Origin: Hymenobacter yonginensis
Lineage (GTDB): Bacteria; Bacteroidota; Bacteroidia; Cytophagales; Hymenobacteraceae
NCBI RefSeq assembly: GCF_027625995.1
Contig: NZ_CP115396.1
Location: 2,108,001 to 2,172,000 of the forward strand
Reading direction: 5' to 3'
Length of the DNA stretch: 64,000 bases
Under the pieces are notes generated by a model that worked only from the letters and a program-made list of their open reading frames with translations, made no database searches and was not told the origin of the DNA. A program made the translations under genes and the position numbers. The stretch's first letter is position 1; each line of letters opens with the position of its first letter. Positions 29,370-39,796 of this stretch are shown here, piece by piece.

Positions 29370-30800
29370 ATGATGGCGGCTCTTCTACTTGACTTAGTGA
29401 ACATTGCTATTCAGTCTGACGCCGTGAATGCCAGCCTTATCGTTACCGTATTGATGGCCCTGCTGGCCGTGCGGGCGTTGCGGCGCTTCCTCGACCTGCC
29501 CACGCGCGTGCCGCACCTGAACCTGCTGCTGGGCTGGATTTGGGTGCCGGGCGCGGCGCTGCTGGTGTTCGGGCTGCTGCTCCACATCCCCGACGGGCAA
29601 GCCGATAAGCTCTATTCCGCCTTCGTGTATGCGGTGCTGACTGCCACCCTGCTGCGCACCTACTACTACCGGCCGGCGCGCACGCTGCTGCTGGCCCTGG
29701 CCCCGTTGCTGCTGCTTTCCGCCGCCGAGCAGCTGCTGGCCATGCTCAGCACTGGTTGGGCGAAAAGCTACTCTAACCTGCTGGAATCGGCGCACGGCTT
29801 TGCCATTATCTGGCTTATCACGTTCATCATCATTGCCCGCAACCAGAAAAAGCGCCTGGAGCAGGAGCGCCTGCTGCATGAAGAGGAAGAGAAGGCGCGC
29901 CGGCTGGTAGAAGCCCAGAACGCCGAGCTGGAGCGGCTGGTAGCCGAGCGCACCGCCACGCTCCGGCAGCAGACCGAGGAGCTGCAACAGGCCCTCACCG
30001 ACCTCAAAAACACCCAGGCCCAGCTGATTCAGAGCGAGAAAATGGCCTCGCTGGGCGAGCTGACGGCCGGCATTGCCCACGAAATTCAGAACCCGCTCAA
30101 CTTCGTCACTAACTTCGCCGATGTCAGTGCCGAGCTGGTGCAGGAGCTGGAGGCCGAGCAGCGCAACCCCATTCGAAACCCCGAGCTGGAGCCCCTGCTG
30201 CTACAGGATCTGCGCCAGAATCTGGAGAAAATCAACCACCACGGCCACCGGGCCGCCAGCATCGTGCGGGGCATGCTGGAGCACTCCCGCGCCCAAAGCA
30301 CCGAGCGCCAGCCCATCGACCTCAACACCCTGGCCGACGAATACCTGCGCCTGGCCTACCACGGCCTGCGCGCCAAAGACAAGACCTTCAACGCCTCCCT
30401 CCTGACCGAGCTGGACCCCGCCATCGGGCCGGTGGAGGCCGTGGGCCAGGACCTGGGCCGGGTGCTGCTCAACCTGTTCACCAACGCCTTCTACGCCGTG
30501 CAGAAGCGCCAGCTGCGGCAGCCCGTGGGCTTCGAGCCAACCGTGCGCGTGTGCACCCGGCGCCTACCCACCGGCGCCGTGCAAATCTGCGTGCACGACA
30601 ACGGCGACGGAATCCCGGAGGCCGTGCGCCAGAAGGTGTTCCAGCCGTTTTTCACCACCAAGCCCACCGGCGAAGGCACCGGCCTGGGCCTCTCGCTCAG
30701 CTATGACATCATCACCAACGGCCACAACGGCACCCTCACGTTTGACACCGAGGAAGGCCAGGGTACCGAGTTTGTGGTGACACTGCCGGGCGCCGCCTGA
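29370..30800 (+). CDS. Membrane sensor histidine kinase
   Basis: This 476-residue protein has about five N-terminal membrane helices (1-160), a coiled coil (about 165-220, [17 protein letters not shown]), then HisKA and HATPase domains. The phosphorylated histidine is H237 ([10 protein letters not shown]). N-box [11 protein letters not shown]1 DNGDGIPE, F-box [16 protein letters not shown] complete the ATP site. There is no periplasmic sensor loop of any size, so it may sense the membrane or act through unknown partners. No response regulator lies next to it. It converges with the lipid kinase gene, four bases apart. Confidence 0.93.
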   Translation: MMAALLLDLVNIAIQSDAVNASLIVTVLMALLAVRALRRFLDLPTRVPHLNLLLGWIWVPGAALLVFGLLLHIPDGQADKLYSAFVYAVLTATLLRTYYYRPARTLLLALAPLLLLSAAEQLLAMLSTGWAKSYSNLLESAHGFAIIWLITFIIIARNQKKRLEQERLLHEEEEKARRLVEAQNAELERLVAERTATLRQQTEELQQALTDLKNTQAQLIQSEKMASLGELTAGIAHEIQNPLNFVTNFADVSAELVQELEAEQRNPIRNPELEPLLLQDLRQNLEKINHHGHRAASIVRGMLEHSRAQSTERQPIDLNTLADEYLRLAYHGLRAKDKTFNASLLTELDPAIGPVEAVGQDLGRVLLNLFTNAFYAVQKRQLRQPVGFEPTVRVCTRRLPTGAVQICVHDNGDGIPEAVRQKVFQPFFTTKPTGEGTGLGLSLSYDIITNGHNGTLTFDTEEGQGTEFVVTLPGAA

Positions 30801-30804
30801 AACG

Positions 30805-31674
30805 CTACACGGCCACTTCCAGTGCCAACGGATGCAGCAGCACCTCAAAGTCGGTGGCATCCTCCACGTAGTCGCCATCCACGTGGAAGCCCAGCGGCGT
30901 GGCCGACTGCACCCGCACCTGCTGCGTGGTGTGGTACACCGCCCCGCCCGAGGTGGCCAGCGTGCCCAGCGCCAAACCCAGCCCCACCCGCACCGCCCGC
31001 GGCAACGACAGCCCGTCGATCAAACACACGTCCAGCAACCCGTCCTGAATGTTGGCGCGGGGCGCGATGTAGGCGTTGTTGCCGTATTGGGCCGCGTTGG
31101 CGAAGGCCAGCACGTAGCAATGCGTGTCGAACAGCTCGTGGCCCTGCAGCGTCACCTGCACGGGCACGGGGCGGTAGCGCCGGTACTCACGCAAAGCCAC
31201 TTTCACATAGGTGCTCAGGCCGCGGGTGCCGGCCCGTGCAAACATCTTGCTCACGTGGGCATCAAACCCCAGCCCGGCCGTGCAGAAAAAGGGCCGCCCG
31301 TTAATTTCGCCGGCGTCGATGCGCTGGAAGGTGGGCTGGCAGACGCGGCGCACGGCTCCCGGCAAGTCCAGCGGAATGTGCAGGTGGCGCGCCAGCCCAT
31401 TGCCGGAACCGCGCGGCACAATGCCCAGCGCCGCCGCCGTGCCCAGCAGGCCGCGGGCCACTTCGTTCACGGTGCCGTCGCCACCCACGGCCACCACCAC
31501 CCGGCACCCCGCCGCGGCCGCCTGCCGGGCCAGCTGCTCGGCGTGGCCGGCGTAGGCTGTGGGCTGAATCTCGAACTCGGCCCCGGCGGCCGTGGCGTAG
31601 CGCGTAAGCAAAGCCGGCACATCCTCGGTGCGGTTGGTGCCGGAAGTCGGGTTCAGGATAAAGCAGATGCGCAC
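30805..31674 (-). CDS. Diacylglycerol/lipid kinase (YegS/BmrU type)
   Basis: This 289-residue cytoplasmic enzyme phosphorylates a lipid such as diacylglycerol. The catalytic motif is VVVAVGGDGTVNEVARGL with GIVPRGSGNGLARHL; the C-terminal beta domain includes DGLLDVCLIDG and FHVDGDYVED. The start is a GTG at 31674, which gives the family-typical VRICFILNPTSG; the open frame upstream encodes octamer repeats and is unlikely to be translated. Those octamers lie four bases before the start codon. Confidence 0.92.
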   Translation of the reverse strand: MRICFILNPTSGTNRTEDVPALLTRYATAAGAEFEIQPTAYAGHAEQLARQAAAAGCRVVVAVGGDGTVNEVARGLLGTAAALGIVPRGSGNGLARHLHIPLDLPGAVRRVCQPTFQRIDAGEINGRPFFCTAGLGFDAHVSKMFARAGTRGLSTYVKVALREYRRYRPVPVQVTLQGHELFDTHCYVLAFANAAQYGNNAYIAPRANIQDGLLDVCLIDGLSLPRAVRVGLGLALGTLATSGGAVYHTTQQVRVQSATPLGFHVDGDYVEDATDFEVLLHPLALEVAV

Positions 31675-31678
31675 GGGC

Positions 31679-31718
31679 GAGTAGCTGAGTAGTGGAGTAA
31701 CTGCGTAGCGGAGTATGA
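31679..31718 (-). repeat. Octamer repeats at the lipid-kinase start
   Basis: Five contiguous 8-mers of the type GAGTAGCT/GAGTAGTG/GAGTAACT (plus strand) directly precede the GTG start on the minus strand. A partly matching inverted set lies at 31870-31901. Confidence 0.7.
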
Positions 31719-31869
31719 TATGGCTTGCCCGGTAAAGGTAGTTGGCATTCCGCACAGCTTGTCAGCGGCCCGATTATCTGCCGTGGCTTTCCGGCCACTG
31801 TGGGTTCCTTTGGCCCCGCTACTCTCATCTATTGACAGCCCGGGAAGCTCCGAAAACCAAGTACGCCCC

Positions 31870-31901
31870 CTACTCAGCTACTCCCTTACTCAGTTCCTCG
31901 T
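31870..31901 (+). repeat. Inverted octamer repeats
   Basis: Four 8-mers (CTACTCAG, CTACTCCC, TTACTCAG, TTCCTCGT). The first 14 bases are the exact reverse complement of 31679-31692. They abut the GAPDH terminator. Confidence 0.7.
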
Positions 31902-31965
31902 TCTGCTTCGGCAACAAAAAAAGGGCTCCATTGCTGGAGCCCTTTTTTTGTTGCCGAAGCAGAAC
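31900..31965. terminator. 31-bp perfect hairpin, GAPDH terminator
   Basis: Arms 31900-31930 and 31935-31965 are perfect complements around a 4-base loop, with internal A7/T7 tracts either side of a GGGCTCCA stem. It starts four bases after the GAPDH stop. Confidence 0.9.
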
Positions 31966-31968
31966 AGC

Positions 31969-33120
<1,152 letters not shown>

Positions 33121-33166
33121 TCAGGCGGTTTTCCCTGCTGAGGTAAAAATTTTATTACCCACCCCC

Positions 33167-33196
33167 TTGCCTGCTGGCAGGCGGCTCCTATCTTTG
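33167..33196 (+). promoter_or_regulatory. Promoter of tRNA-Glu copy 1
   Basis: TTG (33167-33169), a 19-base spacer, then TATCTTTG (33189-33196): a textbook Bacteroidota -33/-7 promoter. Confidence 0.85.
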
Positions 33197-33227
33197 CACC
33201 ACCAAAACGGAAAACGCCGTTTGAAAT

Positions 33228-33299
33228 GGTCCGTTCGTCTAGGGGTTAGGACAGTAGATTTTCATTCTACCAACAGGGGTTCGATTCCCCTACGGACTA
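33228..33299 (+). tRNA. tRNA-Glu (anticodon TTC), copy 1
   Basis: The 72-base cloverleaf has acceptor arms GGTCCGT/ACGGACT with discriminator A, a D arm GTCTAGGGGTTAGGAC, an anticodon arm GTAGA TTTTCAT TCTAC (anticodon TTC) and a T arm AGGGG TTCGATT CCCCT. CCA is not encoded. The first pair is G-U. Confidence 0.97.
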
Positions 33300-33301
33300 C
33301 A

Positions 33302-33339
33302 AAAACACCCGCTCTGATTCACTTCAGGGCGGGTGTTTT
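33302..33339 (+). terminator. Terminator of tRNA-Glu copy 1
   Basis: Perfect 11-bp stem AAAACACCCGC / GCGGGTGTTTT, starting two bases after the tRNA. Confidence 0.85.
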
Positions 33340-33383
33340 GCTTTTCGGGCCACTGAAGGCGGGCGGCGGCGTATCTTGCCGGC

Positions 33384-33977
33384 ATGCATCCGCTCCGCGC
33401 CTACATTCACCGCTTTGTGCCACTCACCGATGCCGAGTGGGAGCCGCTGGCCGCCACTCTGGTAACGCGACACTTGCGGCGCCGGCAGGATTTTTCCACG
33501 CAGGGCGCGGTATCTTCTGAACTGGCACTGGTGCTGTCCGGGGCATGCCGCTTGTACTATACCCGCCTCAACGGCGAGGAGCGCACTACGTATTTCTTCT
33601 TCGAAAACCATCTGATGGGCAGCTACCAGAGCTGCCTCACGGGCCAGCCCAGCCAGTTCAGTATCCAAGCCCTGGTGCCTACCGAGCTGGTGGCGCTGCC
33701 CTACGCTGTATTGCGGAGCCTCTATGATAAGTTTCCGGTGTACGAGCGGTTTGGCCGGCTGCTGGCTGAATACCATTTGCTGGGTACCGACGCCCGGCTG
33801 GCCGAGCTGCTGCTGCTCAGCCCCGAGGAGCGCTACCGAGCGCTGCTACGCAGCCACAAAACCAAGATTCCGGCCCGCATTCCGCAGCAGTACATTGCTT
33901 CCTATCTGGGCGTAACGCCGGTTTCGCTGAGCCGCATCCGGGCGCGAGTGCTGGCCGAGGATGGGCGCGTTTCTTAG
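33384..33977 (+). CDS. Crp/Fnr-type transcriptional regulator
   Basis: This 197-residue protein has an N-terminal cyclic-nucleotide-binding-like beta roll (about 20-115; FSTQGAVSSELALVLSGACRLYY) and a C-terminal winged helix (IPARIPQQYIASYLGVTPVSLSRIR). It lacks the full cAMP phosphate-binding cassette (no RTA-type segment in FGRLLAEY region), as in most Bacteroidota members of this family, so the ligand is unknown. No cysteine cluster for iron-sulfur binding. Its targets may be the neighbouring trehalose genes, but nothing in the sequence proves this. Confidence 0.88.
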   Translation: MHPLRAYIHRFVPLTDAEWEPLAATLVTRHLRRRQDFSTQGAVSSELALVLSGACRLYYTRLNGEERTTYFFFENHLMGSYQSCLTGQPSQFSIQALVPTELVALPYAVLRSLYDKFPVYERFGRLLAEYHLLGTDARLAELLLLSPEERYRALLRSHKTKIPARIPQQYIASYLGVTPVSLSRIRARVLAEDGRVS

Positions 33978-34047
33978 CGTTTGTTAAGGATTTTTGGCGG
34001 GCAAGTGGCAGACCTTTGGCAGGTTGTTTCATTTCACTATCTGCCTG

Positions 34048-34464
34048 ATGAAAACCCTGCTCAAACTCGAAGAACTGGCCGAATTGCTGGCCGCTACCGT
34101 TGTATTCGCTCACCTGCCCTACGCTTGGTGGTGGCTGCCGGCCCTGTTCCTGGTGCCCGACCTAAGTATGCTGGGCTACTTAGCCGGGCCGCGCGCCGGC
34201 GCCTTCTGCTACAACCTTGCGCACAATAAAGCCGTGGCGCTGGCCGTATGCGCGGCTGGCTGGTGGGTGGCGCAGCCGCTCTTGCTGCTGGCCGGCACCG
34301 TGCTACTGTTTCACGCCGCCTTCGACCGGCTGCTGGGCTACGGCCTGAAATACGGTACCAGCTTCCACGACACGCACTTAGGTCGCACCAGGCACGCAGG
34401 CACCGGCTCCCAGCCGCACACCGGTTCGGCGACAACCGGCCATCCGGTAGTAGCGGCGCAGTAA
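34048..34464 (+). CDS. DUF4260 family membrane protein
   Basis: This 138-residue protein from ATG 34048 has about four hydrophobic helices. LEELAELLAATVVF, FLVPDLSMLGYLAGP, YNLAHNKAVALAV and LGYGLKYGTSFHDTHLG follow DUF4260 closely. Function is unknown. The hydrophilic tail after HDTHLG (about 25 residues, Gly/Ser/Thr-rich) is longer than the core of the family needs. Confidence 0.8.
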   Translation: MKTLLKLEELAELLAATVVFAHLPYAWWWLPALFLVPDLSMLGYLAGPRAGAFCYNLAHNKAVALAVCAAGWWVAQPLLLLAGTVLLFHAAFDRLLGYGLKYGTSFHDTHLGRTRHAGTGSQPHTGSATTGHPVVAAQ

Positions 34465-34541
34465 GAAAACTGAGCAGAAAAAATAATGGCTGAGCGCCGT
34501 CTTCTCCCGTAAACCTAGGGGTTCACCATTCCACACGGCCC

Positions 34542-36716
34542 ATGTCCCGTATCCTTATTGTCTCGAACCGCCTGCCCACGAAAATCCTGCGGACTGAAGA
34601 AAGCCTCACGTTTCAGCCCAGCGAAGGCGGGCTGGCTACCGGCCTCGGCTCCATCTATCAGCAGGACGACAACGTGTGGGTGGGCTGGCCGGGGCTGTAT
34701 GTGGAGGATGCCGCCGAAGAAGCCTACGTCTGCGAGCAGCTGGCCCAGAACAGCATGGTACCGGTGTTTCTCACCGAAACCGAAATCCGCGACTTTTACG
34801 AGGGCTTCAGCAACTCCACGCTCTGGCCTACTTTCCACTACTTCACGCAGTACGCCACCTACGAGCAAAGCCATTGGGAGGCCTACGTGGCCGTGAACGA
34901 GAAATTCTGCCGCGCCGTGCTGGAGCTGGCCGGCCCCGACGACACCATCTGGATCCACGACTACCAGCTGCTGCTGCTGCCGGCCCTGCTGCGCCAGGCC
35001 CGTCCCGACTGCACCATCGGCTTCTTCCTGCACATTCCGTTTCCATCGTACGAGCTGATTCGGGTGCTGCCGTGGCGCCGGGAGCTGCTGCAGGGCATGC
35101 TGGGCGCCGACCTGATCGGCTTCCACACCTTCGGGTATATGCGCCACTTCCTGAGCGCCGTGTCGCAGCTGCTGGGCATGTCGTCGCAGAACGGGCAGAT
35201 TGAAACCGGCACCCGTACGGTGCTGGTGGATGCCTTCCCGATGGGCATCGACTACGAGCGGTTTGTGGCGGCGGCAGCGTCGGAGGCAGCCATTCGGCAC
35301 GAGGCCAACTACCGCGAGGCCCTGCGCGACGTGCGCGTGATTCTGAGCATCGACCGCCTCGACTATTCCAAAGGCATTGCCCAGCGGCTGCGGGCCTTCG
35401 AGCTACTGCTGCAGCGCTACCCCGAGTGGCGCGAGCAGGCCAGCCTGCTGATGATAGTGGTGCCCTCCCGCGACCAAGTGGCCCAGTATGCCAGCCTGAA
35501 AGAGGAAATCGACGAGCTGGTGGGCCGCATCAACTCGCGGTACCGCACCATCTCCTGGACCCCGATTCACTACTTCTACCGCTCCTTCCCGCTGGAAGAG
35601 CTGGCTTCCTTCTACCGCCTGGCTGAAGTGGCGCTGGTGACGCCCATGCGCGACGGTATGAACCTGGTAGCCAAGGAATTCGTGGCCAGCAAAGCCGACC
35701 AGCGCGGCGTGCTGATTCTGAGCGAGCGGGCCGGGGCGGCCCGGGAGCTGTCGGATGCCCTCATCATCAACCCCACCGACACCGGCCAGCTAGCTGAGGC
35801 CATGCACGACGCGCTGGTGATGCCGGAGGAAGAGCAGATTCAGCGCATGAGCGCCATGCAGGCCCTGGTGCGCCAGTACAACGTCTTTGCCTGGACCCAG
35901 CTGTTTATGGATCGGCTGGCCTACACCAAGATCAAGCAGCACACGCTGGCCACCGAAACCCTCACGCCCACGGCCACGGCGAAGCTGCTCAGCGAGTACC
36001 ACGCGGCCCCCTCGCGCCTGCTGCTGCTCGACTACGACGGTACGCTGGCCCCCTTCCATCCCGACCCACAACGCGCCCGCCCCGACCAGGAGCTGCTGCT
36101 GCTGCTCAAGGCCCTGGCCGACGTGCCGCAGAACCGGGTGGTGGTCATCAGTGGCCGCGACCGAACCACACTGCAAACCTGGCTGGGCCATCTGCCCATC
36201 GACTTCATTGCCGAGCATGGCGTGTGGCTGCGGCCGGCCGGCGAGGACTGGCAGCTGTTCCAAACCCTCAGCAACGACTGGAAACCCGAAATCCGCTCGA
36301 TTCTGGCGCTGTACGTGGCCCGCACGGCCGGCTCGTTTATCGAAGACAAGGAATACTCGCTGGTGTGGCACTACCGCCGCGCCGATGCCGAGCTGGGGGC
36401 CGTACGTGCCCGCGACCTGCTCAACCACCTCACCTTCATGACCTCCAACGGCGACCTGCAGGTGATGGAAGGCAACAAGGTCATCGAAATCAAGACGGCC
36501 GGCATCCACAAGGGCTCGGCCGCCGCCCGCTGGCTGGCCACCTACCAGCCCGCTTTCACGCTGGTCATCGGCGACGACCGCACCGACGAGGACACGTTTC
36601 GGGCCATGCCGCCCGAAGCCTACACCGTGAAAGTAGGCACCGCCTCCCGCTCGTTGGCCCGCTACCACGTATCCGGTACCCCCGACGTGCGCCGCCTGCT
36701 GCGGCAACTGTTGTAG
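34542..36716 (+). CDS. Fused trehalose-6-phosphate synthase/phosphatase (OtsA-OtsB)
   Basis: This 724-residue bifunctional enzyme makes trehalose: the N-terminal GT20 domain (1-470) joins UDP-glucose and glucose 6-phosphate, and the C-terminal HAD domain (about 488-724) removes the phosphate. GT20 signatures are [47 protein letters not shown] and [15 protein letters not shown]. The HAD nucleophile and acid are D497 and D499 ([10 protein letters not shown]), with K-containing [14 protein letters not shown] and the Mg site [12 protein letters not shown]. Fusion of both steps is common in Bacteroidota and eukaryotes. Trehalose would serve as an osmolyte or desiccation protectant. The stop overlaps a palindromic element. 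Confidence 0.95.
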   Translation: MSRILIVSNRLPTKILRTEESLTFQPSEGGLATGLGSIYQQDDNVWVGWPGLYVEDAAEEAYVCEQLAQNSMVPVFLTETEIRDFYEGFSNSTLWPTFHYFTQYATYEQSHWEAYVAVNEKFCRAVLELAGPDDTIWIHDYQLLLLPALLRQARPDCTIGFFLHIPFPSYELIRVLPWRRELLQGMLGADLIGFHTFGYMRHFLSAVSQLLGMSSQNGQIETGTRTVLVDAFPMGIDYERFVAAAASEAAIRHEANYREALRDVRVILSIDRLDYSKGIAQRLRAFELLLQRYPEWREQASLLMIVVPSRDQVAQYASLKEEIDELVGRINSRYRTISWTPIHYFYRSFPLEELASFYRLAEVALVTPMRDGMNLVAKEFVASKADQRGVLILSERAGAARELSDALIINPTDTGQLAEAMHDALVMPEEEQIQRMSAMQALVRQYNVFAWTQLFMDRLAYTKIKQHTLATETLTPTATAKLLSEYHAAPSRLLLLDYDGTLAPFHPDPQRARPDQELLLLLKALADVPQNRVVVISGRDRTTLQTWLGHLPIDFIAEHGVWLRPAGEDWQLFQTLSNDWKPEIRSILALYVARTAGSFIEDKEYSLVWHYRRADAELGAVRARDLLNHLTFMTSNGDLQVMEGNKVIEIKTAGIHKGSAAARWLATYQPAFTLVIGDDRTDEDTFRAMPPEAYTVKVGTASRSLARYHVSGTPDVRRLLRQLL

Positions 36717-36802
36717 TAGCGCGAACTTTGTAGTTCGCGTCCCCGCACCGTAAAAACGCAATCGTCCGAGCGGCGCGGGGGCGCGAACTACAAAGTTCGC
36801 GC
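36716..36802. repeat. REPIN-like palindrome, family B copy 2
   Basis: The left arm 36716-36746 begins GTAGCGCGAAC, as at 21345; the inverted mate ends at 36802. Each arm can fold on its own (CGCGAAC TTTGTA GTTCGCG). The last base of the OtsA-OtsB stop codon is its first base. Confidence 0.88.
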
Positions 36803-36809
36803 CCCCACC

Positions 36810-36867
36810 AAGCCCCGGCGGAGCGCCACCTTGCCCAAGCGGCCAGGGTGGCGCTCCGCCGGGGCTT
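36810..36867. repeat. 21-bp inverted repeat after the family B element
   Basis: Perfect arms 36810-36830 and 36847-36867 (AAGCCCCGGCGGAGCGCCACC type) with a 16-base loop. No T-run of note follows, so it may be another palindromic element or the otsAB terminator. Confidence 0.75.
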
Positions 36868-36884
36868 ATTATTGCCCGCGCTTG

Positions 36885-36892
36885 TAGCTTTG
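36885..36892 (+). promoter_or_regulatory. -7 box for the YgjP-like gene
   Basis: TAGCTTTG fits TAnnTTTG and lies 54 bases before the TTG start. No TTG at the -33 distance. Confidence 0.45.
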
Positions 36893-36945
36893 CTGCCAAT
36901 AGTTCGCCCCCGGCACTGGAAAACCTGTTACCCCTTACCTGTCAC

Positions 36946-37683
36946 TTGGCCCCTATCACCTCAAACTTGCTGCTGATTGACGACCTCCCGGTGGAAGTCG
37001 TGCGCAAGAATATCCGGACGCTGCGCCTGAGCGTGCACATGCCCGACGGGCGGGTGCGGGTAGCCGCGCCGCTGCGCACACCCGATGCCACCATTCGGGA
37101 GCTAGTGCTGGCCCGCCGAGCCTGGATTGAGAAGCACCAGACCCGCTTTGCGGCACGCGAGGTGGCGCCGGCCCTCACCTACGTTTCGGGCGAGCTGCAT
37201 GCGTACCAGGGCCAAGCGTACGTGCTGCAGGTACAGGAAGCGGAGGGCGCGCCGAAAGTAGCGCTGCTGCCCAACGCCGAGCCCCCTACCCTGACGCTGC
37301 ACATCCGGGCCGGCAGCACCGTGGAGCAGCGCCGCAAGGCGCTGGATGGCTGGTACCGGCAGCAGCTCCGCCAGCAGCTACCGGCGCTGCTGGCTGCCTG
37401 GCAGCCCGTGGTGGGGGCGCAGGCCAGCAGCTGGGGCATCAAGCAGATGAAGACCCGCTGGGGCACCTGCAACATTCAGGCGCGCCGCATCTGGCTGAAT
37501 TTGGAGCTGATCAAGCGGCCCCTGCCCTGCCTGGAATACGTAGTGGTGCACGAGCTGACCCACCTGCACGAGCGGTACCACAACGCCCGCTTCTGGGGCC
37601 TGATGGACCAGTTCATGCCCGACTGGCGCCAGCACAAAGCCGAGCTCAACCGCGTGCACCTACGCGCCGCCGACGCCGACTAA
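36946..37683 (+). CDS. SprT/YgjP-type (DUF45) metallopeptidase
   Basis: This 245-residue protein has the zinc motif H202-E203-x-x-H206 (VVHELTHLHERYH) with H212 as probable third ligand, preceded by SWGIKQMKTRWGTCN, the strongly conserved YgjP segment. The N-terminus (RKNIRTLRLSV, AWIEKHQ) is also family-typical. It is predicted to be a cytoplasmic metal protease of unknown substrate. The start is a TTG at 36946; no ATG lies upstream in frame, and the next ATG (codon 32) would remove conserved sequence. Confidence 0.9.
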   Translation: MAPITSNLLLIDDLPVEVVRKNIRTLRLSVHMPDGRVRVAAPLRTPDATIRELVLARRAWIEKHQTRFAAREVAPALTYVSGELHAYQGQAYVLQVQEAEGAPKVALLPNAEPPTLTLHIRAGSTVEQRRKALDGWYRQQLRQQLPALLAAWQPVVGAQASSWGIKQMKTRWGTCNIQARRIWLNLELIKRPLPCLEYVVVHELTHLHERYHNARFWGLMDQFMPDWRQHKAELNRVHLRAADAD

Positions 37684-37695
37684 AAGACACCGAGC

Positions 37696-37746
37696 AAACG
37701 TAAAATGACCGGCTTTTCTAAGCGAGAAGCTGGCCATTTTACGTTT
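37696..37746. terminator. Bidirectional terminator
   Basis: An imperfect ~23-bp inverted repeat (AAACGTAAAATG at both ends, three mismatches) between convergent YgjP-like and GH15 genes. Confidence 0.7.
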
Positions 37747-37760
37747 ATCGACAACTGTTA

Positions 37761-39548
37761 CTACACGAAAGTCGGGCGGTCCAGCTTTTTGGAGATGCGG
37801 TAGGCGGCATTCACAAGGCCCACATGGCTGTAGGCCTGCGGGAAGTTGCCCCACTGCGAGCCGGTTTTGGCGTCCACGTCCTCTGAGAGCAAACCCAGGT
37901 GGTTGGTGTAGGTGATGAGCTTTTCGAACTCGCGCACGGCATCGTCGAGGCGGCCGACGCAGGCCAGCGTCTCGACATACCAGAAGGAGCAGATCAGGAA
38001 CGTGGTTTCGGGCGTGCCGAAATCGTCGGGGTGGCGGTAGCGGTAGAACAGGCCTTCGGGCGTCATCAGCTCTTTTTCCAGGGCCTGCAGGTGGCGGTGG
38101 GCGCGCTCGGTGGTCGGGTCGAGGTAGCCCATCATGATCAGCTGCAGGGTGCTGGCGTCGAGGTGGGGCGAGCCGATGGCGTTGGCGTAGGCCTGGTGCT
38201 CCTCGCTGAAGCACTGCTCAATCCGCTCTTCGGCGGCGTGCATCAGGCGGGTGGCCAGGGCCTCCATTTCGGGGTTCTGGAGCGCCTGGGCCACCTTGCG
38301 GGCGGCGTGGCTGCCGGCCCAGTGGAACAGGTAGGTGTAGCAGTGATACTGCGCAATGTGGCGAAACTCCCACAGGCCAGCGTCGGGCTGGTCCATGGTC
38401 TTCTCGATCATGCGCAGCGTGTCGAACACCAGCTTTTCGGGGCTGTTGCGCTCTGGGCTCAGGAAGCGAGCATCTACATAAAGCGGCAGCAAGGCCACCA
38501 GAATCTGGCCGTACACGTCGTTCTGGATGTGCGTGAAGGCGTCGTTGCCAATGCGCACGGGCTGGTTGCCGAGGTAGCCGGCCAGCGGCAGCTCGTGCTC
38601 GGTCAGCTCCGAAGCGCCGCTGATGCCGTAGAGCGGCTGGTACTTGTCGCCGCTGACCTTGCTGGTGATGTTGGCGATGTAGTGGAAATACCGCTCCATT
38701 TCCTCGAAATGCCCGATGTTGTTGAAGGCCGTGAGCGTGTAGAACGTGTCACGCATCCAGCAGTAGCGGTAGTCCCAGTTGCGGGTGCTGCCGGGCGCTT
38801 CGGGCAGGCTGGTGGTGCTGGCCGCAATGATGGCGCCCGTGTCCTCGTACTGGTGCACCTTCAAAGCCAGCGCCGACCGAATCACGGCCTGCTGGTGGAA
38901 GTTGCTGATGGTGGTGCTTTTCACCCACTGGCGCCAGTAGTCGGTGGTGGCGCGCAGGAACCGCTCGGCGGTGCTGCCCAGCGCGGCTTCCAGCGGCGCG
39001 CCGTAGGTGAGCACCAGGTAGCGGGTTTCGCTGAGCACGAAGTCCTCGCCGTCGGTGATGTAGGTGAGCGGAATGTCGGTGGTGAGGCGGATTTCCTCTT
39101 CCAGACCCAGGTAGGCAATGTGGTTGGAGCTGCGGCGGCGCGTGAGGCGGGTTTCGCCGTAGTTGCCCACCGGGTTGCAGGTGACGCGGATGCGGGGCGT
39201 GCCGGCCAGCGGCTCCAGCTTCCGGATCAGCATCAGCGGCTTGTAGTAGCGCTCATACTGCGGAAAGCGCGGCGCGAAGTCCGTGACGCGGTAGCGCCCG
39301 TCCTCACTCTCGATTTCGGTGCACAGCACGTTGGTGTTCTGCTCGTAGTACTGGTGCGACTCGAACCGGCCGGGCGCGGCCGGTTTCACGCTGAACTCGC
39401 CGCCCTTCTGGCCGTCGAGCAGGTCGCCGAACACAAAGCTGCTGTCGAACCGGGGCCAGCACATCCAGGCCACCGAAGTATCCTTGCGGATGAGAGCCAG
39501 GAAGGCGCAGTTGCCGATCAGGCCCATGTCGTAGGTATGTTTGATCAT
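37761..39548 (-). CDS. Glycoside hydrolase family 15 (glucoamylase/trehalase-like)
   Basis: This 595-residue cytoplasmic enzyme (no signal peptide; ATG 39548) has the GH15 N-terminal beta domain and (alpha/alpha)6 barrel. Signatures are IGNCAFLALI, ASTTSLPEAPGSTRNWDYRYCWMRD, DAGLWEFR (catalytic acid glutamate region) and QWGNFPQAYSH at the end. Bacterial cytosolic GH15 proteins are either glucoamylase-like or trehalases. Its place across from the OtsA-OtsB gene, within the same tRNA-flanked segment, favours a role in trehalose turnover; this is inference. The upstream frame extension is Pro/Arg-rich shadow sequence. Confidence 0.92.
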   Translation of the reverse strand: MIKHTYDMGLIGNCAFLALIRKDTSVAWMCWPRFDSSFVFGDLLDGQKGGEFSVKPAAPGRFESHQYYEQNTNVLCTEIESEDGRYRVTDFAPRFPQYERYYKPLMLIRKLEPLAGTPRIRVTCNPVGNYGETRLTRRRSSNHIAYLGLEEEIRLTTDIPLTYITDGEDFVLSETRYLVLTYGAPLEAALGSTAERFLRATTDYWRQWVKSTTISNFHQQAVIRSALALKVHQYEDTGAIIAASTTSLPEAPGSTRNWDYRYCWMRDTFYTLTAFNNIGHFEEMERYFHYIANITSKVSGDKYQPLYGISGASELTEHELPLAGYLGNQPVRIGNDAFTHIQNDVYGQILVALLPLYVDARFLSPERNSPEKLVFDTLRMIEKTMDQPDAGLWEFRHIAQYHCYTYLFHWAGSHAARKVAQALQNPEMEALATRLMHAAEERIEQCFSEEHQAYANAIGSPHLDASTLQLIMMGYLDPTTERAHRHLQALEKELMTPEGLFYRYRHPDDFGTPETTFLICSFWYVETLACVGRLDDAVREFEKLITYTNHLGLLSEDVDAKTGSQWGNFPQAYSHVGLVNAAYRISKKLDRPTFV

Positions 39549-39796
39549 GCTGGTTTTCAGTTGCTGGTTGTTGGTTTCGGAGCCCTGCGGCGGGCCGGCG
39601 GGCCCTGCCCCCGGCCGTGGCCGGCCTGTGGTAGTACCCCACATGGGCGGCCGGGGTTGTCCTGGCCATAGCTGCCGGAGTTGCGTACAGGCATCCTGTG
39701 GCCGGGAGTTGGCGGGCCGGTCTAGCCCCGTTTCTGCTAACCGTCGCCGCTTCCTGCCCGCCTTCAGCCGCCTGATCAACTGCCTGTTACCTGCAT

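Larger units (their letters stand above)
33189..33345 (+). repeat. 157-bp direct repeat, copy 1 (tRNA-Glu unit)
   Basis: From the -7 box through the tRNA and its terminator, this block is identical to 40538-40694 except for one base (C at 33199, T at 40548). The two copies are 7,349 bp apart in the same direction. Confidence 0.95.
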
